64,000 nt of DNA from Amycolatopsis deserti (GTDB lineage: Bacteria > Actinomycetota > Actinomycetes > Mycobacteriales > Pseudonocardiaceae): NCBI RefSeq assembly GCF_014653945.1, contig NZ_BNAU01000004.1:186001-250000 (forward strand), in the 5' to 3' direction. This document shows, in pieces, positions 23,444 through 32,581 of the stretch. The notes below the pieces were generated by a model. That model searched no databases and was not told the DNA's origin. It saw only the letters and a list, made by a program, of their open reading frames with translations. The translations under genes were made by a program, and so were the position numbers. Every line of letters begins with the position of its first letter. The first letter of the stretch is position 1.

Positions 23444-23500
23444 CCTAGGAGGTTCATCGGAGCCTCACGCCCGTGTTCGCGCACCGCGTAGGTTGGGGGC

Positions 23501-24205
23501 GTGATCGAGTGTGCGGTGTGGTGGGCGGTGCCGCTGCCGAACGAGCCCGGGTACCTCGACCTCCTGGACGACGTGGAGCGCGGCCGCCACCGCGCCTACC
23601 GGCAGGAGATCGACCAGCGGCGGTTCCTCACCGGCCGGGTGCTGGCCAAGACGGTCGCCGCGGAGTTGCTCGGCCGCGCGCCCGCCGACGTGGCCTTCGA
23701 CGCGACCTGCGACGACTGCGGCAAGCCGCACGGCAGGCCGCGCGTGCCCGGCGCCGGGTTCGACCTGTCCATCTCGCACTCCGGCGAGCGGATCGGGGTC
23801 GCGGTGACCAGCGACGTGCCGGTCGGCCTGGACGTCGAGACCGCGACCCGCCGGGTGGACGACTCGCTGATCGCCTACGCGCTGAACGACACCGAACAGC
23901 ACGGCCTGGACGGCTTGCCGGAGGCCGAGCGGGTGGCCGCGTTCTTCCGGTACTGGACCGGCAAGGAGGCGCTGATGAAGGCCACCGGCCGGGGTCTGCG
24001 CATCCCGCTGCGGAGCATCACGCTGGCCGGCCCGGACGAGCCGCCCCGCCTGGTCGCGTCCAACGACCCCGCGCTCGACCCGGCGCGCACACGGCTCGCC
24101 GACCTCGACCCGGGCGAGGGCTACCGCGCGGCGATCGCGGTGCTGGCCGACGAGGACCTCAAAGTCACCGAGCGCTGGTGGAGCCCTACAGCTCCAACCC
24201 CATAG
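23501..24205 (+). CDS. 4'-phosphopantetheinyl transferase, Sfp type
   Basis: A 234-residue PPTase with all Sfp-class motifs: SISHSGERIGVAVTSD (residues 90-104), GLDVE (109-113, Asp111 a Mg2+ ligand) and YWTGKEALMKATGRGL (151-166, Glu156 the second metal ligand). It transfers phosphopantetheine from CoA to carrier proteins of polyketide, peptide or siderophore synthases. GTG start. No synthase gene is nearby. The 3' end overlaps the convergent isochorismate synthase gene by 20 bp, a pairing that hints at a catecholate-type pathway elsewhere. Confidence 0.92.
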   Translation: MIECAVWWAVPLPNEPGYLDLLDDVERGRHRAYRQEIDQRRFLTGRVLAKTVAAELLGRAPADVAFDATCDDCGKPHGRPRVPGAGFDLSISHSGERIGVAVTSDVPVGLDVETATRRVDDSLIAYALNDTEQHGLDGLPEAERVAAFFRYWTGKEALMKATGRGLRIPLRSITLAGPDEPPRLVASNDPALDPARTRLADLDPGEGYRAAIAVLADEDLKVTERWWSPTAPTP

Positions 24206-25313
24206 CCCGCAGCAGCGTCTGGAACTTCGCGGACGTCTCGTCCAGCTCGGCCTTCGGATCCGACGCCGGCACGATTCCCCCGCCCGCGTACAGCCGCAGC
24301 CGCGATGCGGACACCTCAGCGCACCGGATCGACACCGCCCACTCGCCGTCGCCCTGGGCGTCCATCCACCCGACCGTCCCGGCGTAGTACCCGCGGTCGA
24401 ACGGCTCCAGCTCGCCGACCAGCTGCCGCGCGTCCTCGGTGGGTGAGCCGCAGATCGCCGGCGTCGGGTGCAGCGCGCCGGCCAGGTGCAGGGCCGTGAC
24501 GTCCGGGTCGGCCAGCTCCCCGGTCACCATCGTGCTCAGGTGCCACATCGTCGGCGTCGACACCAGCGACGGCGTCCGCGGCACCTGCAGGTCGCGGCAG
24601 AACGGCCGCAGCGTCTCGACGATCGCCTCGGTCAGGACCTCGTGCTCGATGTGGTCCTTGCGCGAAGACGCCAGCCGCTCGGCGTTGTCCCGGTCGGTGA
24701 CCGGGTCGGCCGAGCGCGGCGCGGAACCGGCGTGCGGGTGCGACACGACCCGCCGGCCGCTGCGGGACAGCAGCAGCTCCGGCGTCGCGCCGATGAGCGA
24801 CCGCGACCCGGGCAGGGCCGCGGCGAACGTGTAGCCGTGCGGGTTGTCCTTGACGAGGTTGTGCAGCACGGCCTGGACCGGCACCTCGCCGGGGAACTCC
24901 AGGTCGAGCGCACGCGCGAGCACGACCTTGCGCATGCCGCGCTCGGTCAGCGCCCGCACCGCACGGGCGACCGCCTCCACGTGGGCGACGGGTTCGGGCA
25001 CGGCCCGGACGGCGTCCGGACCGTCGACGGTCATCCGGGGCAGGTCGGCGGCGCCGGGGTGCGCGGGGGCGGCCACGTAGGCCGTTTCGGGCACGACGAG
25101 GTGCCCGGGTGTCGCGGTGGTGTCGAAGGGCAGGACACCGACCGCGAGCGACCCCGGGGTCCCGGCCAGGGCGGCCGGGACCGCGTCACCGAGTGCCGAC
25201 ACGTCGGTGTCGGTGAAGGTCAGCCGAGAGCCGGACCCGAAGATCGTGTGCCGTGAGGTGGCGAAGAAGAAGTCGCCTGGCGTGTATTCCTCGAGCGTCT
25301 CTGCGGCATCCAC
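24186..25313 (-). CDS. Isochorismate synthase (DhbC/EntC/MenF family)
   Basis: A 375-residue chorismate-using enzyme, with RKVVLARALDLEF, GATPELLLSRSGRRVVSHPHAGSAPRS, the SSRKDHIEHEVLTEAI segment and C-terminal GYYAGTVGWMDAQGDGEW and LYAGGGIVPASDP, all conserved in the isochorismate synthase/anthranilate synthase component I fold. The short length and lack of an N-terminal domain fit DhbC/EntC. It converts chorismate to isochorismate for menaquinone or 2,3-dihydroxybenzoate/salicylate siderophores. No other men or dhb genes lie in the window. Confidence 0.92.
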   Translation of the reverse strand: MDAAETLEEYTPGDFFFATSRHTIFGSGSRLTFTDTDVSALGDAVPAALAGTPGSLAVGVLPFDTTATPGHLVVPETAYVAAPAHPGAADLPRMTVDGPDAVRAVPEPVAHVEAVARAVRALTERGMRKVVLARALDLEFPGEVPVQAVLHNLVKDNPHGYTFAAALPGSRSLIGATPELLLSRSGRRVVSHPHAGSAPRSADPVTDRDNAERLASSRKDHIEHEVLTEAIVETLRPFCRDLQVPRTPSLVSTPTMWHLSTMVTGELADPDVTALHLAGALHPTPAICGSPTEDARQLVGELEPFDRGYYAGTVGWMDAQGDGEWAVSIRCAEVSASRLRLYAGGGIVPASDPKAELDETSAKFQTLLRAMGLEL

Positions 25314-25395
25314 ACCCCCATTGTGCTCCCGCTCGACCGACGGCGAGCGGAAGTGTCACAGGCGCAACACTTCGCCGCCGACCTGCGGAAACGCG

Positions 25396-25707
25396 TTACT
25401 TGAGGGCGTCGATCAGTGCCGCGCGCTGGCGCTCGCCGAGGCCGCCGGCCCGCCGGTCCGGGTCGATCCCGGCCTTCTCCAGCAGCGCGGCCACCTTGAC
25501 GGCACCGAGCCCGGGAACCGCCTTGAGCAGCTGGGTGACCTTGGTCTTGCCGATCGTCTTGTCGTCCTTCGCCTTCGACAGCACCGTGTCGATGGACTGC
25601 TGACCGGACTTGATCGACGCGAGCAGCTCGGAGCGAGCCTTCCGGGCCTCGGCCGCCTTGGCCAGGGCCTCCGCACGCTGCTCCGGGGTCAACGTGGGCA
25701 GAGCCAA
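25396..25707 (-). CDS. Integration host factor, actinobacterial type (mIHF/sIHF)
   Basis: A 103-residue nucleoid protein with the typical MALPTLTPEQRAEALAKAAE start, a basic helix KARSELLASIKSG, and the helix-two-turn-helix KTKVTQLLKAVPGLGAVKVAAL that binds DNA. The start codon is TTG (25705-25707), supported by GGAAGGAC about 8 bp upstream and by homology of the first residues. It condenses and bends DNA and is needed for site-specific integration and normal transcription in actinobacteria. Stand-alone gene divergent from the acyl-CoA ligase, with a 260-bp promoter region between them. Confidence 0.95.
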   Translation of the reverse strand: MALPTLTPEQRAEALAKAAEARKARSELLASIKSGQQSIDTVLSKAKDDKTIGKTKVTQLLKAVPGLGAVKVAALLEKAGIDPDRRAGGLGERQRAALIDALK

Positions 25708-25967
25708 CGTAGTAGTCCTTCCGTGTGTCGGATATCCGCTCTCGCGGCGACGGCTGGCACCCAGCGAGGTGCTTGCTCACGCAAGCGCTGGCCAGGCCGT
25801 CTGGTCCACGCGCCCAGTAAACGCCACCTGGGCCGATGCCGCGACACCGACACGCGCGGAAACCCCCGGTCGGGGCGGGGGCGGCCGGTTCTGGCGACGG
25901 GTGGCGTCTTCCACTTAGAGTGACCGCAGACACGTTCATCGCCGAACTTCACCGCGCGGGAGTGCCC

Positions 25968-27590
25968 ATGCTGAGCACGATGCAGGACGGACAGCTTTCC
26001 CTTGCCAACCTGCTGAAACACGGAAGCCGGGTGCATGCCACCAGTCAGGTGACGACCTGGACCGACCAGGGTCCCCGCCGCGAGACGTACGCGGATCTGG
26101 GCCGTAACGCTGCGCGACTGGCGAATGCGCTCCGTAGTCTGGGCATCACCGGGGACCAGCGCGTCGGCACGTTCATGTGGAACAACGCCGAGCACCTGGC
26201 CGCCTACTTCGCGATCCCCGCGATGGGCGCGGTGCTGCACACCCTCAACATCCGGCTGTTCCCCGAGCAGCTGACGTTCGTCGCCAACCACGCCGAGGAC
26301 CAGGTCGTGCTGGTCGACGGCTCGCTGGTGCCGCTGCTGGCCAAGCAGCTGCCGGAGATGAAGACGGTCCGGCACGTCATCGTGGCCAACGGCGATCCGG
26401 CGACGCTGCAGGCGCCGTCCGGGGTCGAGGTGCACTCCTACGACGCGCTGCTGGCCGCCCAGCCGGACACCTTCGACTGGCCGGAGGTCGACGAGCGCTC
26501 GGCGGCCGCGATGTGTTACACGTCGGGCACGACCGGTGACCCGAAGGGTGTCGTCTACTCGCACCGCTCGATCTGGCTGCACTCGATGCAGGTCTGCATG
26601 ACCGACAGCATGCAGCTCTCGCCCGCCGACAAGGCCCTGGTCATCGTGCCGATGTTCCACGCCATGTCGTGGGGCATGCCGTACGCGGCGATGATGGTCG
26701 GCGCGTCGCTGATCATGCCGGACCGCTTCCTGCAGCCGAAGCCGCTCGCGCAGATCCTGGCCTCGGAGAAGCCGACGTTCGCCGGCGCGGTTCCGACGAT
26801 CTGGCAGGGCCTGCTGCAGCAGCTCGAAGCCGAGCCGCAGGACATCTCGCACCTGCGCGAGGTGGTGGTCGGCGGGTCGGCCTGCCCGCCCGCGCTGATG
26901 CACACCTTCGAGGAGCGCTACGGCGTGCCGATCCTGCACGCGTGGGGCATGACCGAGACGTCCCCGCTGGGCAGCGTGGCGCGCCCGCCGGCCGGCGCGA
27001 CCGGCGAGGAGGCCTGGCAGTACCGCTACACGCAGGGCCGGTTCCCGGCGTCGGTGCGCGCCCGGCTCATCGACGACGACGGCAACGAGCTGCCGTGGGA
27101 CAATGAGTCCGTCGGCGAGCTGGAGGTCGCGGGCCCGTGGATCGCGGGCGGCTACCACGGCGGCGCGGACCCGGAGAAGTTCCACGACGGCTGGCTGCGC
27201 ACCGGTGACGTGGGCAAGATCAGCCCGGACGGCTACCTGACGCTGACCGACCGCGCGAAGGACGTCATCAAGTCCGGTGGCGAGTGGATCTCCTCGGTCG
27301 ACCTGGAGAACACCGTGATGAGCCACCCGGCGGTCGCCGAGGCCGCGGTGATCGGCGTGCCGGACGAGAAGTGGGACGAGCGGCCGCTGGTGGCGGTCGT
27401 GGTCCGGGAGGGCCAGAGCGTGACCGCCGAGGAACTGCGCGAGTTCCTGTCCGACAAGGTCGCGAAGTGGCAGCTGCCGGAGCACTGGACGTTCATCGAC
27501 GAGGTGCCCAAGACCAGCGTCGGCAAGTTCGACAAGAAGCGGCTGCGCGCCTTCCACTCGCAGGGCAAGCTCGACGTGACGCACTTCTGA
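25968..27590 (+). CDS. Long-chain fatty-acid-CoA ligase (AMP-binding)
   Basis: A 540-residue adenylate-forming ligase of the FadD/AlkK type. The typical opening MLSTMQDGQLSLANLLKHGS, P-loop CYTSGTTGDPKGVVYSH, motif AWGMTETSPLG, hinge DGWLRTGDVGKI and SGGEWISSVDLE, and catalytic lysine region KTSVGKFDKKRLR are all present. Activates medium- or long-chain acids to CoA esters. The ATG at 25968 is chosen (GGGAG just before); a GTG two codons earlier is possible and the open frame upstream is not protein-like. The thioesterase gene lies 136 bp downstream. Confidence 0.93.
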   Translation: MLSTMQDGQLSLANLLKHGSRVHATSQVTTWTDQGPRRETYADLGRNAARLANALRSLGITGDQRVGTFMWNNAEHLAAYFAIPAMGAVLHTLNIRLFPEQLTFVANHAEDQVVLVDGSLVPLLAKQLPEMKTVRHVIVANGDPATLQAPSGVEVHSYDALLAAQPDTFDWPEVDERSAAAMCYTSGTTGDPKGVVYSHRSIWLHSMQVCMTDSMQLSPADKALVIVPMFHAMSWGMPYAAMMVGASLIMPDRFLQPKPLAQILASEKPTFAGAVPTIWQGLLQQLEAEPQDISHLREVVVGGSACPPALMHTFEERYGVPILHAWGMTETSPLGSVARPPAGATGEEAWQYRYTQGRFPASVRARLIDDDGNELPWDNESVGELEVAGPWIAGGYHGGADPEKFHDGWLRTGDVGKISPDGYLTLTDRAKDVIKSGGEWISSVDLENTVMSHPAVAEAAVIGVPDEKWDERPLVAVVVREGQSVTAEELREFLSDKVAKWQLPEHWTFIDEVPKTSVGKFDKKRLRAFHSQGKLDVTHF

Positions 27591-27726
27591 TGTTCGCCCG
27601 GAGGCCATCCGTGTCGGTTTCGACGCGGGTGGCCTTCAGGCGCCACCGTCCACAGAAGACAGCCGGCTCGGGCCAGGCAACAACAAGGAGTTGTTGCCGG
27701 TCCACCCCGTGCGGTAGGAACGGATC

Positions 27727-28134
27727 ATGACTCAGCTCGACGAGGCCGGGACGGCGTTGTTCCACCAGTCGATGCCGTTCTCGGAGCGGCTCGGCATCGA
27801 GGTGCTGGAGCACTCGAAGGAGGTCGTCCGGGCCCGGCTGGCGTGGGACGCGACCCTGTGCACGATCGGCGGCGTGCTGCACGGCGGCGCGCTCATGGCG
27901 CTGGCCGACTCGACCGGCGCGGTGTGCGCGTTCCTCAACCTGCCCGAGGGCGCGCAGGGCACCTCGACCATCGAGTCGAAGACGAACTTCCTGCGCGGGG
28001 TGCGCGAGGGGCACGTGACCGCGACGGCCCGGCCGCTGCACGCCGGCCGCAAGGTGGTCGTGGTGGAGACCGAACTGCACGACGACGCCGGCAAGCTCGT
28101 CGCGAAGGTGACGCAGAGCCAGTCCGTCCTTTAG
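27727..28134 (+). CDS. PaaI-type hotdog-fold thioesterase
   Basis: A 135-residue single hotdog domain with the family motif GGVLHGGALMALADSTGA (HGG followed by an acidic residue in the helix) and the strand TIESKTNFLRGVREGHVTATA. The catalytic Asp/Glu is expected in the ALMALAD helix. Members hydrolyse acyl- or aryl-CoA esters, releasing CoA. It follows the acyl-CoA ligase on the same strand, so the two may control the same CoA ester pool. ATG start after a short spacer rich in GGAA. Confidence 0.9.
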   Translation: MTQLDEAGTALFHQSMPFSERLGIEVLEHSKEVVRARLAWDATLCTIGGVLHGGALMALADSTGAVCAFLNLPEGAQGTSTIESKTNFLRGVREGHVTATARPLHAGRKVVVVETELHDDAGKLVAKVTQSQSVL

Positions 28135-28180
28135 CCGGTAACTGGTTTACACCACCGCCGCCGCGGGTGAGAATTTGCCG

Positions 28181-29365
28181 ATGACCCGCGCTCTGCTCGC
28201 CGTGCTGGCCGCCGCCATGATGGTGACGGTGACCGTGCAACCCGCGTCCGCCTCCCCCGGCCGCGCCGGCGACGAGGCGATCGACTACCACGAATGGGCG
28301 CCGGCGGGCCCGTTCGCGCCCGCCGGTGTCGAGTCCTACGCGGGCCGGGACTACGAGCGGGCACAGTGGACCTCGCCGTTCCACGCGCCCGGCTTCGACG
28401 CGACCGAGCTGATCGCGTCGTGGAACGCCCGGACCCCGGCGGGCACCTGGATCCAGATCGAGGCCCAGGCCCGGACCGCGAGCGGCGAGGAGACCGCGTG
28501 GTACGTGATGGGCCGCTGGGCGAGCGGAAACGGGGACATCCGGCGGACGAGCGTCGACGGCCAGGACGACGCGCACGCGCAGGTCTCGGTCGACACGCTC
28601 GTGATGAAACCCGGCGTGCTGCTGCGCTCGTACCGGCTGCGGGTCTCGCTCTACCGCGTCCCGGGCACGCGCGCGACGGCCACGGTCAGCGCGGTGGGCG
28701 CGATGACGTCGAACGTGCCGGATCGGTTCGAGGTGCCGGTTTCCCGGCCCGGCAAGGCATCCGGCATCGAGTTGCCGGTCCCGGCGTACGCGCAGAACCT
28801 CCACAAGGGACACTTCCCGGAGTACGGCGGCGGCGGGGAGAGCTGGTGCAGCCCGACGTCGACGGAGATGGTGGTCGAGTACTGGGGCCGCCGCCCGCGC
28901 GAGGAGGAAATGACCTGGATCCCGGCCGGCTACCCGGACCGGACGGTCGACCACGCGGCCCGCCAGACCTACGACTACGCCTACCAGGGCACCGGGAACT
29001 GGCCGTTCAACACCGCCTACGCGGCCACCTTCGGCCTGCGCGGGCACGTCACGCGGCTGCACTCGCTCACCGAACTGGAGGACTACATCGCCCGCGGCAT
29101 CCCCGTCATCACGTCGCAGTCGTTCCGGGCGGACGAACTCGACGGCGCGGGCTACGGCACCGCCGGGCACATCATGGTCGTCGTCGGGTTCACCGAGCAG
29201 GGCGACGTCATCGCCAACGACCCGGCCGCGAACAGCAACGACAACGTGCGCACGATCTACCCGCGGGCCCAGTTCGAGAACATCTGGCAGCGCACCAAGC
29301 GGCACACCGCCGACGGTTCGGTCGCGAGCGGTCCGGGCGGCGTCGTCTACCTGATCACCCCTTGA
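28181..29365 (+). CDS. Secreted C39-type papain-fold peptidase
   Basis: A 394-residue exported protein. The signal peptide is at the N-terminus (MTRALLAVLAAAMMVTVTVQ, cleavage after ASAS). A beta-rich domain spans about 40-200, followed by a peptidase-C39-like domain with Cys in GESWCSPTSTEM, His in GYGTAGHIMVVVGF and Asp/Asn in VIANDPAANS. These are the expected papain-like catalytic positions. Unlike ABC-transporter C39 domains, it stands alone and is exported, so it may be a bacteriocin-like or wall-associated protease; the substrate is unknown. The ATG at 28181 is preferred to an in-frame TTG 6 bp upstream. Confidence 0.88.
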   Translation: MTRALLAVLAAAMMVTVTVQPASASPGRAGDEAIDYHEWAPAGPFAPAGVESYAGRDYERAQWTSPFHAPGFDATELIASWNARTPAGTWIQIEAQARTASGEETAWYVMGRWASGNGDIRRTSVDGQDDAHAQVSVDTLVMKPGVLLRSYRLRVSLYRVPGTRATATVSAVGAMTSNVPDRFEVPVSRPGKASGIELPVPAYAQNLHKGHFPEYGGGGESWCSPTSTEMVVEYWGRRPREEEMTWIPAGYPDRTVDHAARQTYDYAYQGTGNWPFNTAYAATFGLRGHVTRLHSLTELEDYIARGIPVITSQSFRADELDGAGYGTAGHIMVVVGFTEQGDVIANDPAANSNDNVRTIYPRAQFENIWQRTKRHTADGSVASGPGGVVYLITP

Positions 29366-29583
29366 CCGCGCGAACGGGGACATCGAGGTCAGAGCGCTTA
29401 CTGGTAACTGGTGAACCCGTTCGGGTCACGGCCGTGGCCTCGTGCGCGATCGTCTAATATCGCCCGCCTACAAAAGGCACCGCGCCTCACACCGGATTTC
29501 CCGATACTCTCGGTACCGGTGGGGGCAGACGAACCATGAGGCATGGTGGTCAACAATGGCGGCAACGGGCTGCAGTGCGACCC

Positions 29584-30237
29584 ATGGACGATGAAAGTCG
29601 CGCTGTGATCGGCGAGGCCCGGCCTCCCAGCGCGCTCGCGAACGCCCGCGGACGTCCCACGGCCGCACGCGTGTCCGCCGACGTCCTGCTCGACGCGGCA
29701 CGCCGGTGCGTGCTCGCCTCCGGGCTGCGGCGCACCACGCTGGCCGAGATCGCGCGGACGGCGAAGGTCAGTCGGATGACGCTCTACCGGCGGTTCCCCG
29801 ACGTGCGCAGCGTGCTGTCCGCGCTGATGACCCGTGAGTTCGGCGCGCTGCTGCACCAGGCGACGGTGAGCGGGGCCGACGCCCCGACCGCCCGCGCGCG
29901 CCTGGTGCGCAGCTCGGTGGCGGCGGTGCGGCTGCTCAACGCCGACCCGCTGATGCGCACAGTCCTCGACGTGGACACCGCGCTGGTCGTGCCCTACGTG
30001 CTGGAACGGCTTGGCGGCACCCAGCGGCTCGGCGAGAAGTTCATCGTCGCGCTGCTGGAGGCCGGGCACCGGGACGGCTCGATCCGGCGCGCGTCCACGG
30101 CGGCGCAGGCGCGGTCGGTCCTGCTCGTGGTGCAGTCGTTCGTGCTGTCGCTGCGGCCGGCGACCGCGGACGTCGCGGCCGAGGCACTGCTCGGCGAACT
30201 GGCCCACCACCTGAACGCGGCCCTGCGGCCGCTGTGA
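29584..30237 (+). CDS. TetR/AcrR family transcriptional regulator of an ABC exporter
   Basis: About 217 residues. The HTH lies at 35-80 (VLLDAARRCVLASGLRRTTL, AEIARTAKVSRMTLYRRFPD), and a TetR C-terminal domain of the type found with efflux genes follows. The start is not certain: ATG at 29584 is used (MDDESRAVIGEARPPS); an earlier ATG at 29536 and a later GTG at 29605 are possible. The stop overlaps the ABC ATPase start (GTGA), so regulator and transporter are one operon and self-repression by exporter substrate is the likely scheme. Confidence 0.88.
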   Translation: MDDESRAVIGEARPPSALANARGRPTAARVSADVLLDAARRCVLASGLRRTTLAEIARTAKVSRMTLYRRFPDVRSVLSALMTREFGALLHQATVSGADAPTARARLVRSSVAAVRLLNADPLMRTVLDVDTALVVPYVLERLGGTQRLGEKFIVALLEAGHRDGSIRRASTAAQARSVLLVVQSFVLSLRPATADVAAEALLGELAHHLNAALRPL

Positions 30238-31160
30238 CCGTGAGGACGTCCTTGCCCGCACCGGCCCTGACCATCGACCGGGTGTCCAAACGCTACGGAC
30301 CCGTGGTGGCCCTCGACGAGATCTCCTTCGAGGTCGGGCCGGGTGAGCTGTTCGGGTTCGTCGGCAGCAACGGCGCCGGCAAGACCACGACGATGCGCAT
30401 CGTGCTGGGCGTGCTCGCGGCGGACCGCGGTGAGGTGCGGTTCGGCGGGGAGCCGGTCACGCTCGCCACCCGGACGCGGATCGGGTACATGCCCGAGGAA
30501 CGCGGCCTGTACCCGAAGATGCGCGTGCTCGACCAGCTGGTGTACCTCGCCGAGCTGCACGGGCTCGACAACACGCGGGCGCACCAGGCGGCCGAGGGCT
30601 GGATCGAGCGGCTCGGGTTGCGGGAGCGGCGCCGCGACGAGGTGCAGAAGCTCAGCCTGGGCAACCAGCAACGCGTGCAGCTCGCCGCCGCGCTCGTGCA
30701 CGATCCGGCGCTGCTGGTGCTGGACGAGCCGTTCTCCGGGCTGGACCCGATCGCGGTCGACGTGATGAGCGAGGTGCTGCGCGAAAAGGCGGCCACCGGG
30801 GTGCCCGTGGTGTTCTCCAGCCACCAGCTGGATCTGGTGGAACGGCTGTGCGACCGCGTCGGGATCATCCAAAAGGGACGGATGGTCGCGTGCGGGACGG
30901 TGGCCGAGCTGACCGACGCGGCCGGGTCGCGGTTGGTGGTGTCCGCGCCGGAGGCCGCGCCCGGGTGGGCCAAGGAGCTGCCCGGAGTGCGGGTGGTGGC
31001 CGAGGAACCGGACCGGACCGTGCTGGAGCTGGATCCAGGGGTGGACGACCAGCACGTGTTGTCGGCCGCGCTGGCGACCGGCGCGGTGCGAGAATTCCGG
31101 TGGCGGCGGCCGAGCCTGGCCGAGCTGTTCCGGAACGTGGTCACGGGGAGCGGGGAATGA
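30234..31160 (+). CDS. ABC transporter ATP-binding protein (NatA-like)
   Basis: A 308-residue ATPase. Walker A GSNGAGKTTT, Q-loop region GYMPEERGLYPKM, signature KLSLGNQQRVQLAAAL (a LSxGN variant), Walker B LLVLDEPFSGLDP and the H-switch SSHQ are all present. The last 90 residues are an extra domain common in DrrA/NatA exporters. The partner permease gene overlaps by 4 bp. Together they probably export a drug, lipid or ion. Confidence 0.93.
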   Translation: MTVRTSLPAPALTIDRVSKRYGPVVALDEISFEVGPGELFGFVGSNGAGKTTTMRIVLGVLAADRGEVRFGGEPVTLATRTRIGYMPEERGLYPKMRVLDQLVYLAELHGLDNTRAHQAAEGWIERLGLRERRRDEVQKLSLGNQQRVQLAAALVHDPALLVLDEPFSGLDPIAVDVMSEVLREKAATGVPVVFSSHQLDLVERLCDRVGIIQKGRMVACGTVAELTDAAGSRLVVSAPEAAPGWAKELPGVRVVAEEPDRTVLELDPGVDDQHVLSAALATGAVREFRWRRPSLAELFRNVVTGSGE

Positions 31161-32344
31161 CGGTCTCGCCCATCAAGGGTGTCGTCCTGGTCGCGCGGCG
31201 GGAGCTCAACACCCGCCTGCGCACCCGGTCGTTCGTCGTCGGGACCGTGGTGATCCTGCTGGTGCTGGCCGGGTACCTGTTGCTGCAGGCGACGCTGATC
31301 AAGGATGCGGAGACGTCGAAGGTCGGGCTGACCGGGCAGACCACGGGGATTGCCGAACAGCTGCGCGAGGCGGCCGAGGCGGTCGGCTCGCAGGTGGAGA
31401 CGGTGCCGGTGGCGAGCCCGGAGCAGGGTGAGCGGCAGGTGCGTGACGGCGATCTGGACGCGCTGGTCTCGGGCAGCGCCGCCGACCTGCGGGTGGTCGT
31501 GAAATCGGAGCTGGACCAGCAGCTGCGGGCGGTGCTGAACGGGATCGCGCAGCAGCAGGTGCTGAACGCGAAGCTGCTGGAGGCCGACCTCGACCCGGCG
31601 CAGGTGATGCGCGAGGTGGGGCAGGCGCAGGTCCGGCTGACCGAGCTGGAACCCCGCGACGCCGACGCCGGCCAGCGGCTCGCGGTCGGGCTGGTGATCG
31701 TGTTCCTGATGTTCTTCGCGATCCAGGCCTACGGCGGCATGGTCGCGCAGGGCGTGGTCGAGGAAAAGGCGAGCCGGGTCGTGGAAATCCTGCTGTCCAC
31801 GTTGCGGCCGTGGCAGCTGATGCTGGGGAAGGTGATCGGACTCGGGCTGGTCGGCCTGGTGCAGCTGCTGGTCCTGGCGGTGGCCGGACTGGCGATGGCC
31901 GTCGGCAGCGGGGTGCTGACGCTGGGCGGGGTCGCGATCGGCACGGTCGCCTGGGGCCTGCTGTGGTACCTGCTGGGATTCTTCCTGTACGCGACGGTCT
32001 ACGCGGCGGCCGGCTCGCTGGTGTCACGGCAGGAGGACACGGCATCGGTGGTGACGCCGGTGAGCATGACGCTGATGGTCGGCTTCGTGGCGGGGTTCAA
32101 CGTGCTGATCCAGGACCCGGATTCGACTGGCGCCCAGGTGCTGTCGCTGATCCCGGTGTTCTCGCCGATCCTCATGCCGGGCCGGATCGCCGCCGGGGTG
32201 GCCGCGCCATGGGAGGTGGCGGTGGCGCTCGTGCTGACGGTGGTGTTCGGGGCGCTGCTGACCTGGGTGAGCGGGCGGGTGTACCGGAACGCGGTGCTGC
32301 AGACCGGAAGCCGGGTACGGCTGCGGGCAGCGCTGCGGTTCTAG
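31157..32344 (+). CDS. ABC transporter permease (NatB/ABC-2 type)
   Basis: A 395-residue membrane protein: one TM near residue 25 (SFVVGTVVILLVLAGYLLL), a large exterior loop of about 130 residues, then five or six TMs from residue 175 (RLAVGLVIVFLMFFAIQAYG onward). The VVEEKASRVVEILLSTLRPWQLMLGKVIG segment is the ABC-2/NatB signature. ATG overlaps the ATPase stop (ATGA). It is followed by a 489-bp intergenic island rich in repeats. Confidence 0.92.
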   Translation: MTVSPIKGVVLVARRELNTRLRTRSFVVGTVVILLVLAGYLLLQATLIKDAETSKVGLTGQTTGIAEQLREAAEAVGSQVETVPVASPEQGERQVRDGDLDALVSGSAADLRVVVKSELDQQLRAVLNGIAQQQVLNAKLLEADLDPAQVMREVGQAQVRLTELEPRDADAGQRLAVGLVIVFLMFFAIQAYGGMVAQGVVEEKASRVVEILLSTLRPWQLMLGKVIGLGLVGLVQLLVLAVAGLAMAVGSGVLTLGGVAIGTVAWGLLWYLLGFFLYATVYAAAGSLVSRQEDTASVVTPVSMTLMVGFVAGFNVLIQDPDSTGAQVLSLIPVFSPILMPGRIAAGVAAPWEVAVALVLTVVFGALLTWVSGRVYRNAVLQTGSRVRLRAALRF

Positions 32345-32482
32345 ACAGGGCACCGGCGGCCGGCGACGGCAGCGGCCCGGCCCCAACCCGGGCCGCACTC
32401 CACCTCACCAACCGGCGGCCGGCAACGCAACGCCACCGACTACCCCAACCAGACCTCCCCCGCCCCCGATCCACAGCCGATC

Positions 32483-32548
32483 TTTGGTCGCCGATCAGGC
32501 GTGTCAAGGTACTCTTTCCCGCCTTGACACGCCTGCTCGGCGACCGAA
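32483..32548. repeat. Long inverted repeat, arms 27 bp with two mismatches
   Basis: The left arm 32483-32509 and right arm 32522-32548 are reverse complements at 25 of 27 positions (TTTGGTCGCC...GTCAAGG and CCTTGACACG...GACCGAA). The loop of 12 bases is TACTCTTTCCCG. No T-run follows on either side. It lies 139 bp after the permease stop. It could be a transcription barrier, but the arm length and the clean ends look like a dispersed palindromic element. Confidence 0.7.
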
Positions 32549-32581
32549 ACACAATCAAGGAGCGGGGGCGGGGGTGGTCGT

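Noticed and set aside
28137..29412. GGTAACTGGT direct repeats at 28137 and 29403 flanking the C39-protease gene
   Set aside because: A 10-bp match separated by 1.3 kb with no inverted ends or transposase. Compatible with chance or with a shared regulator site; not strong enough to call a mobile element.
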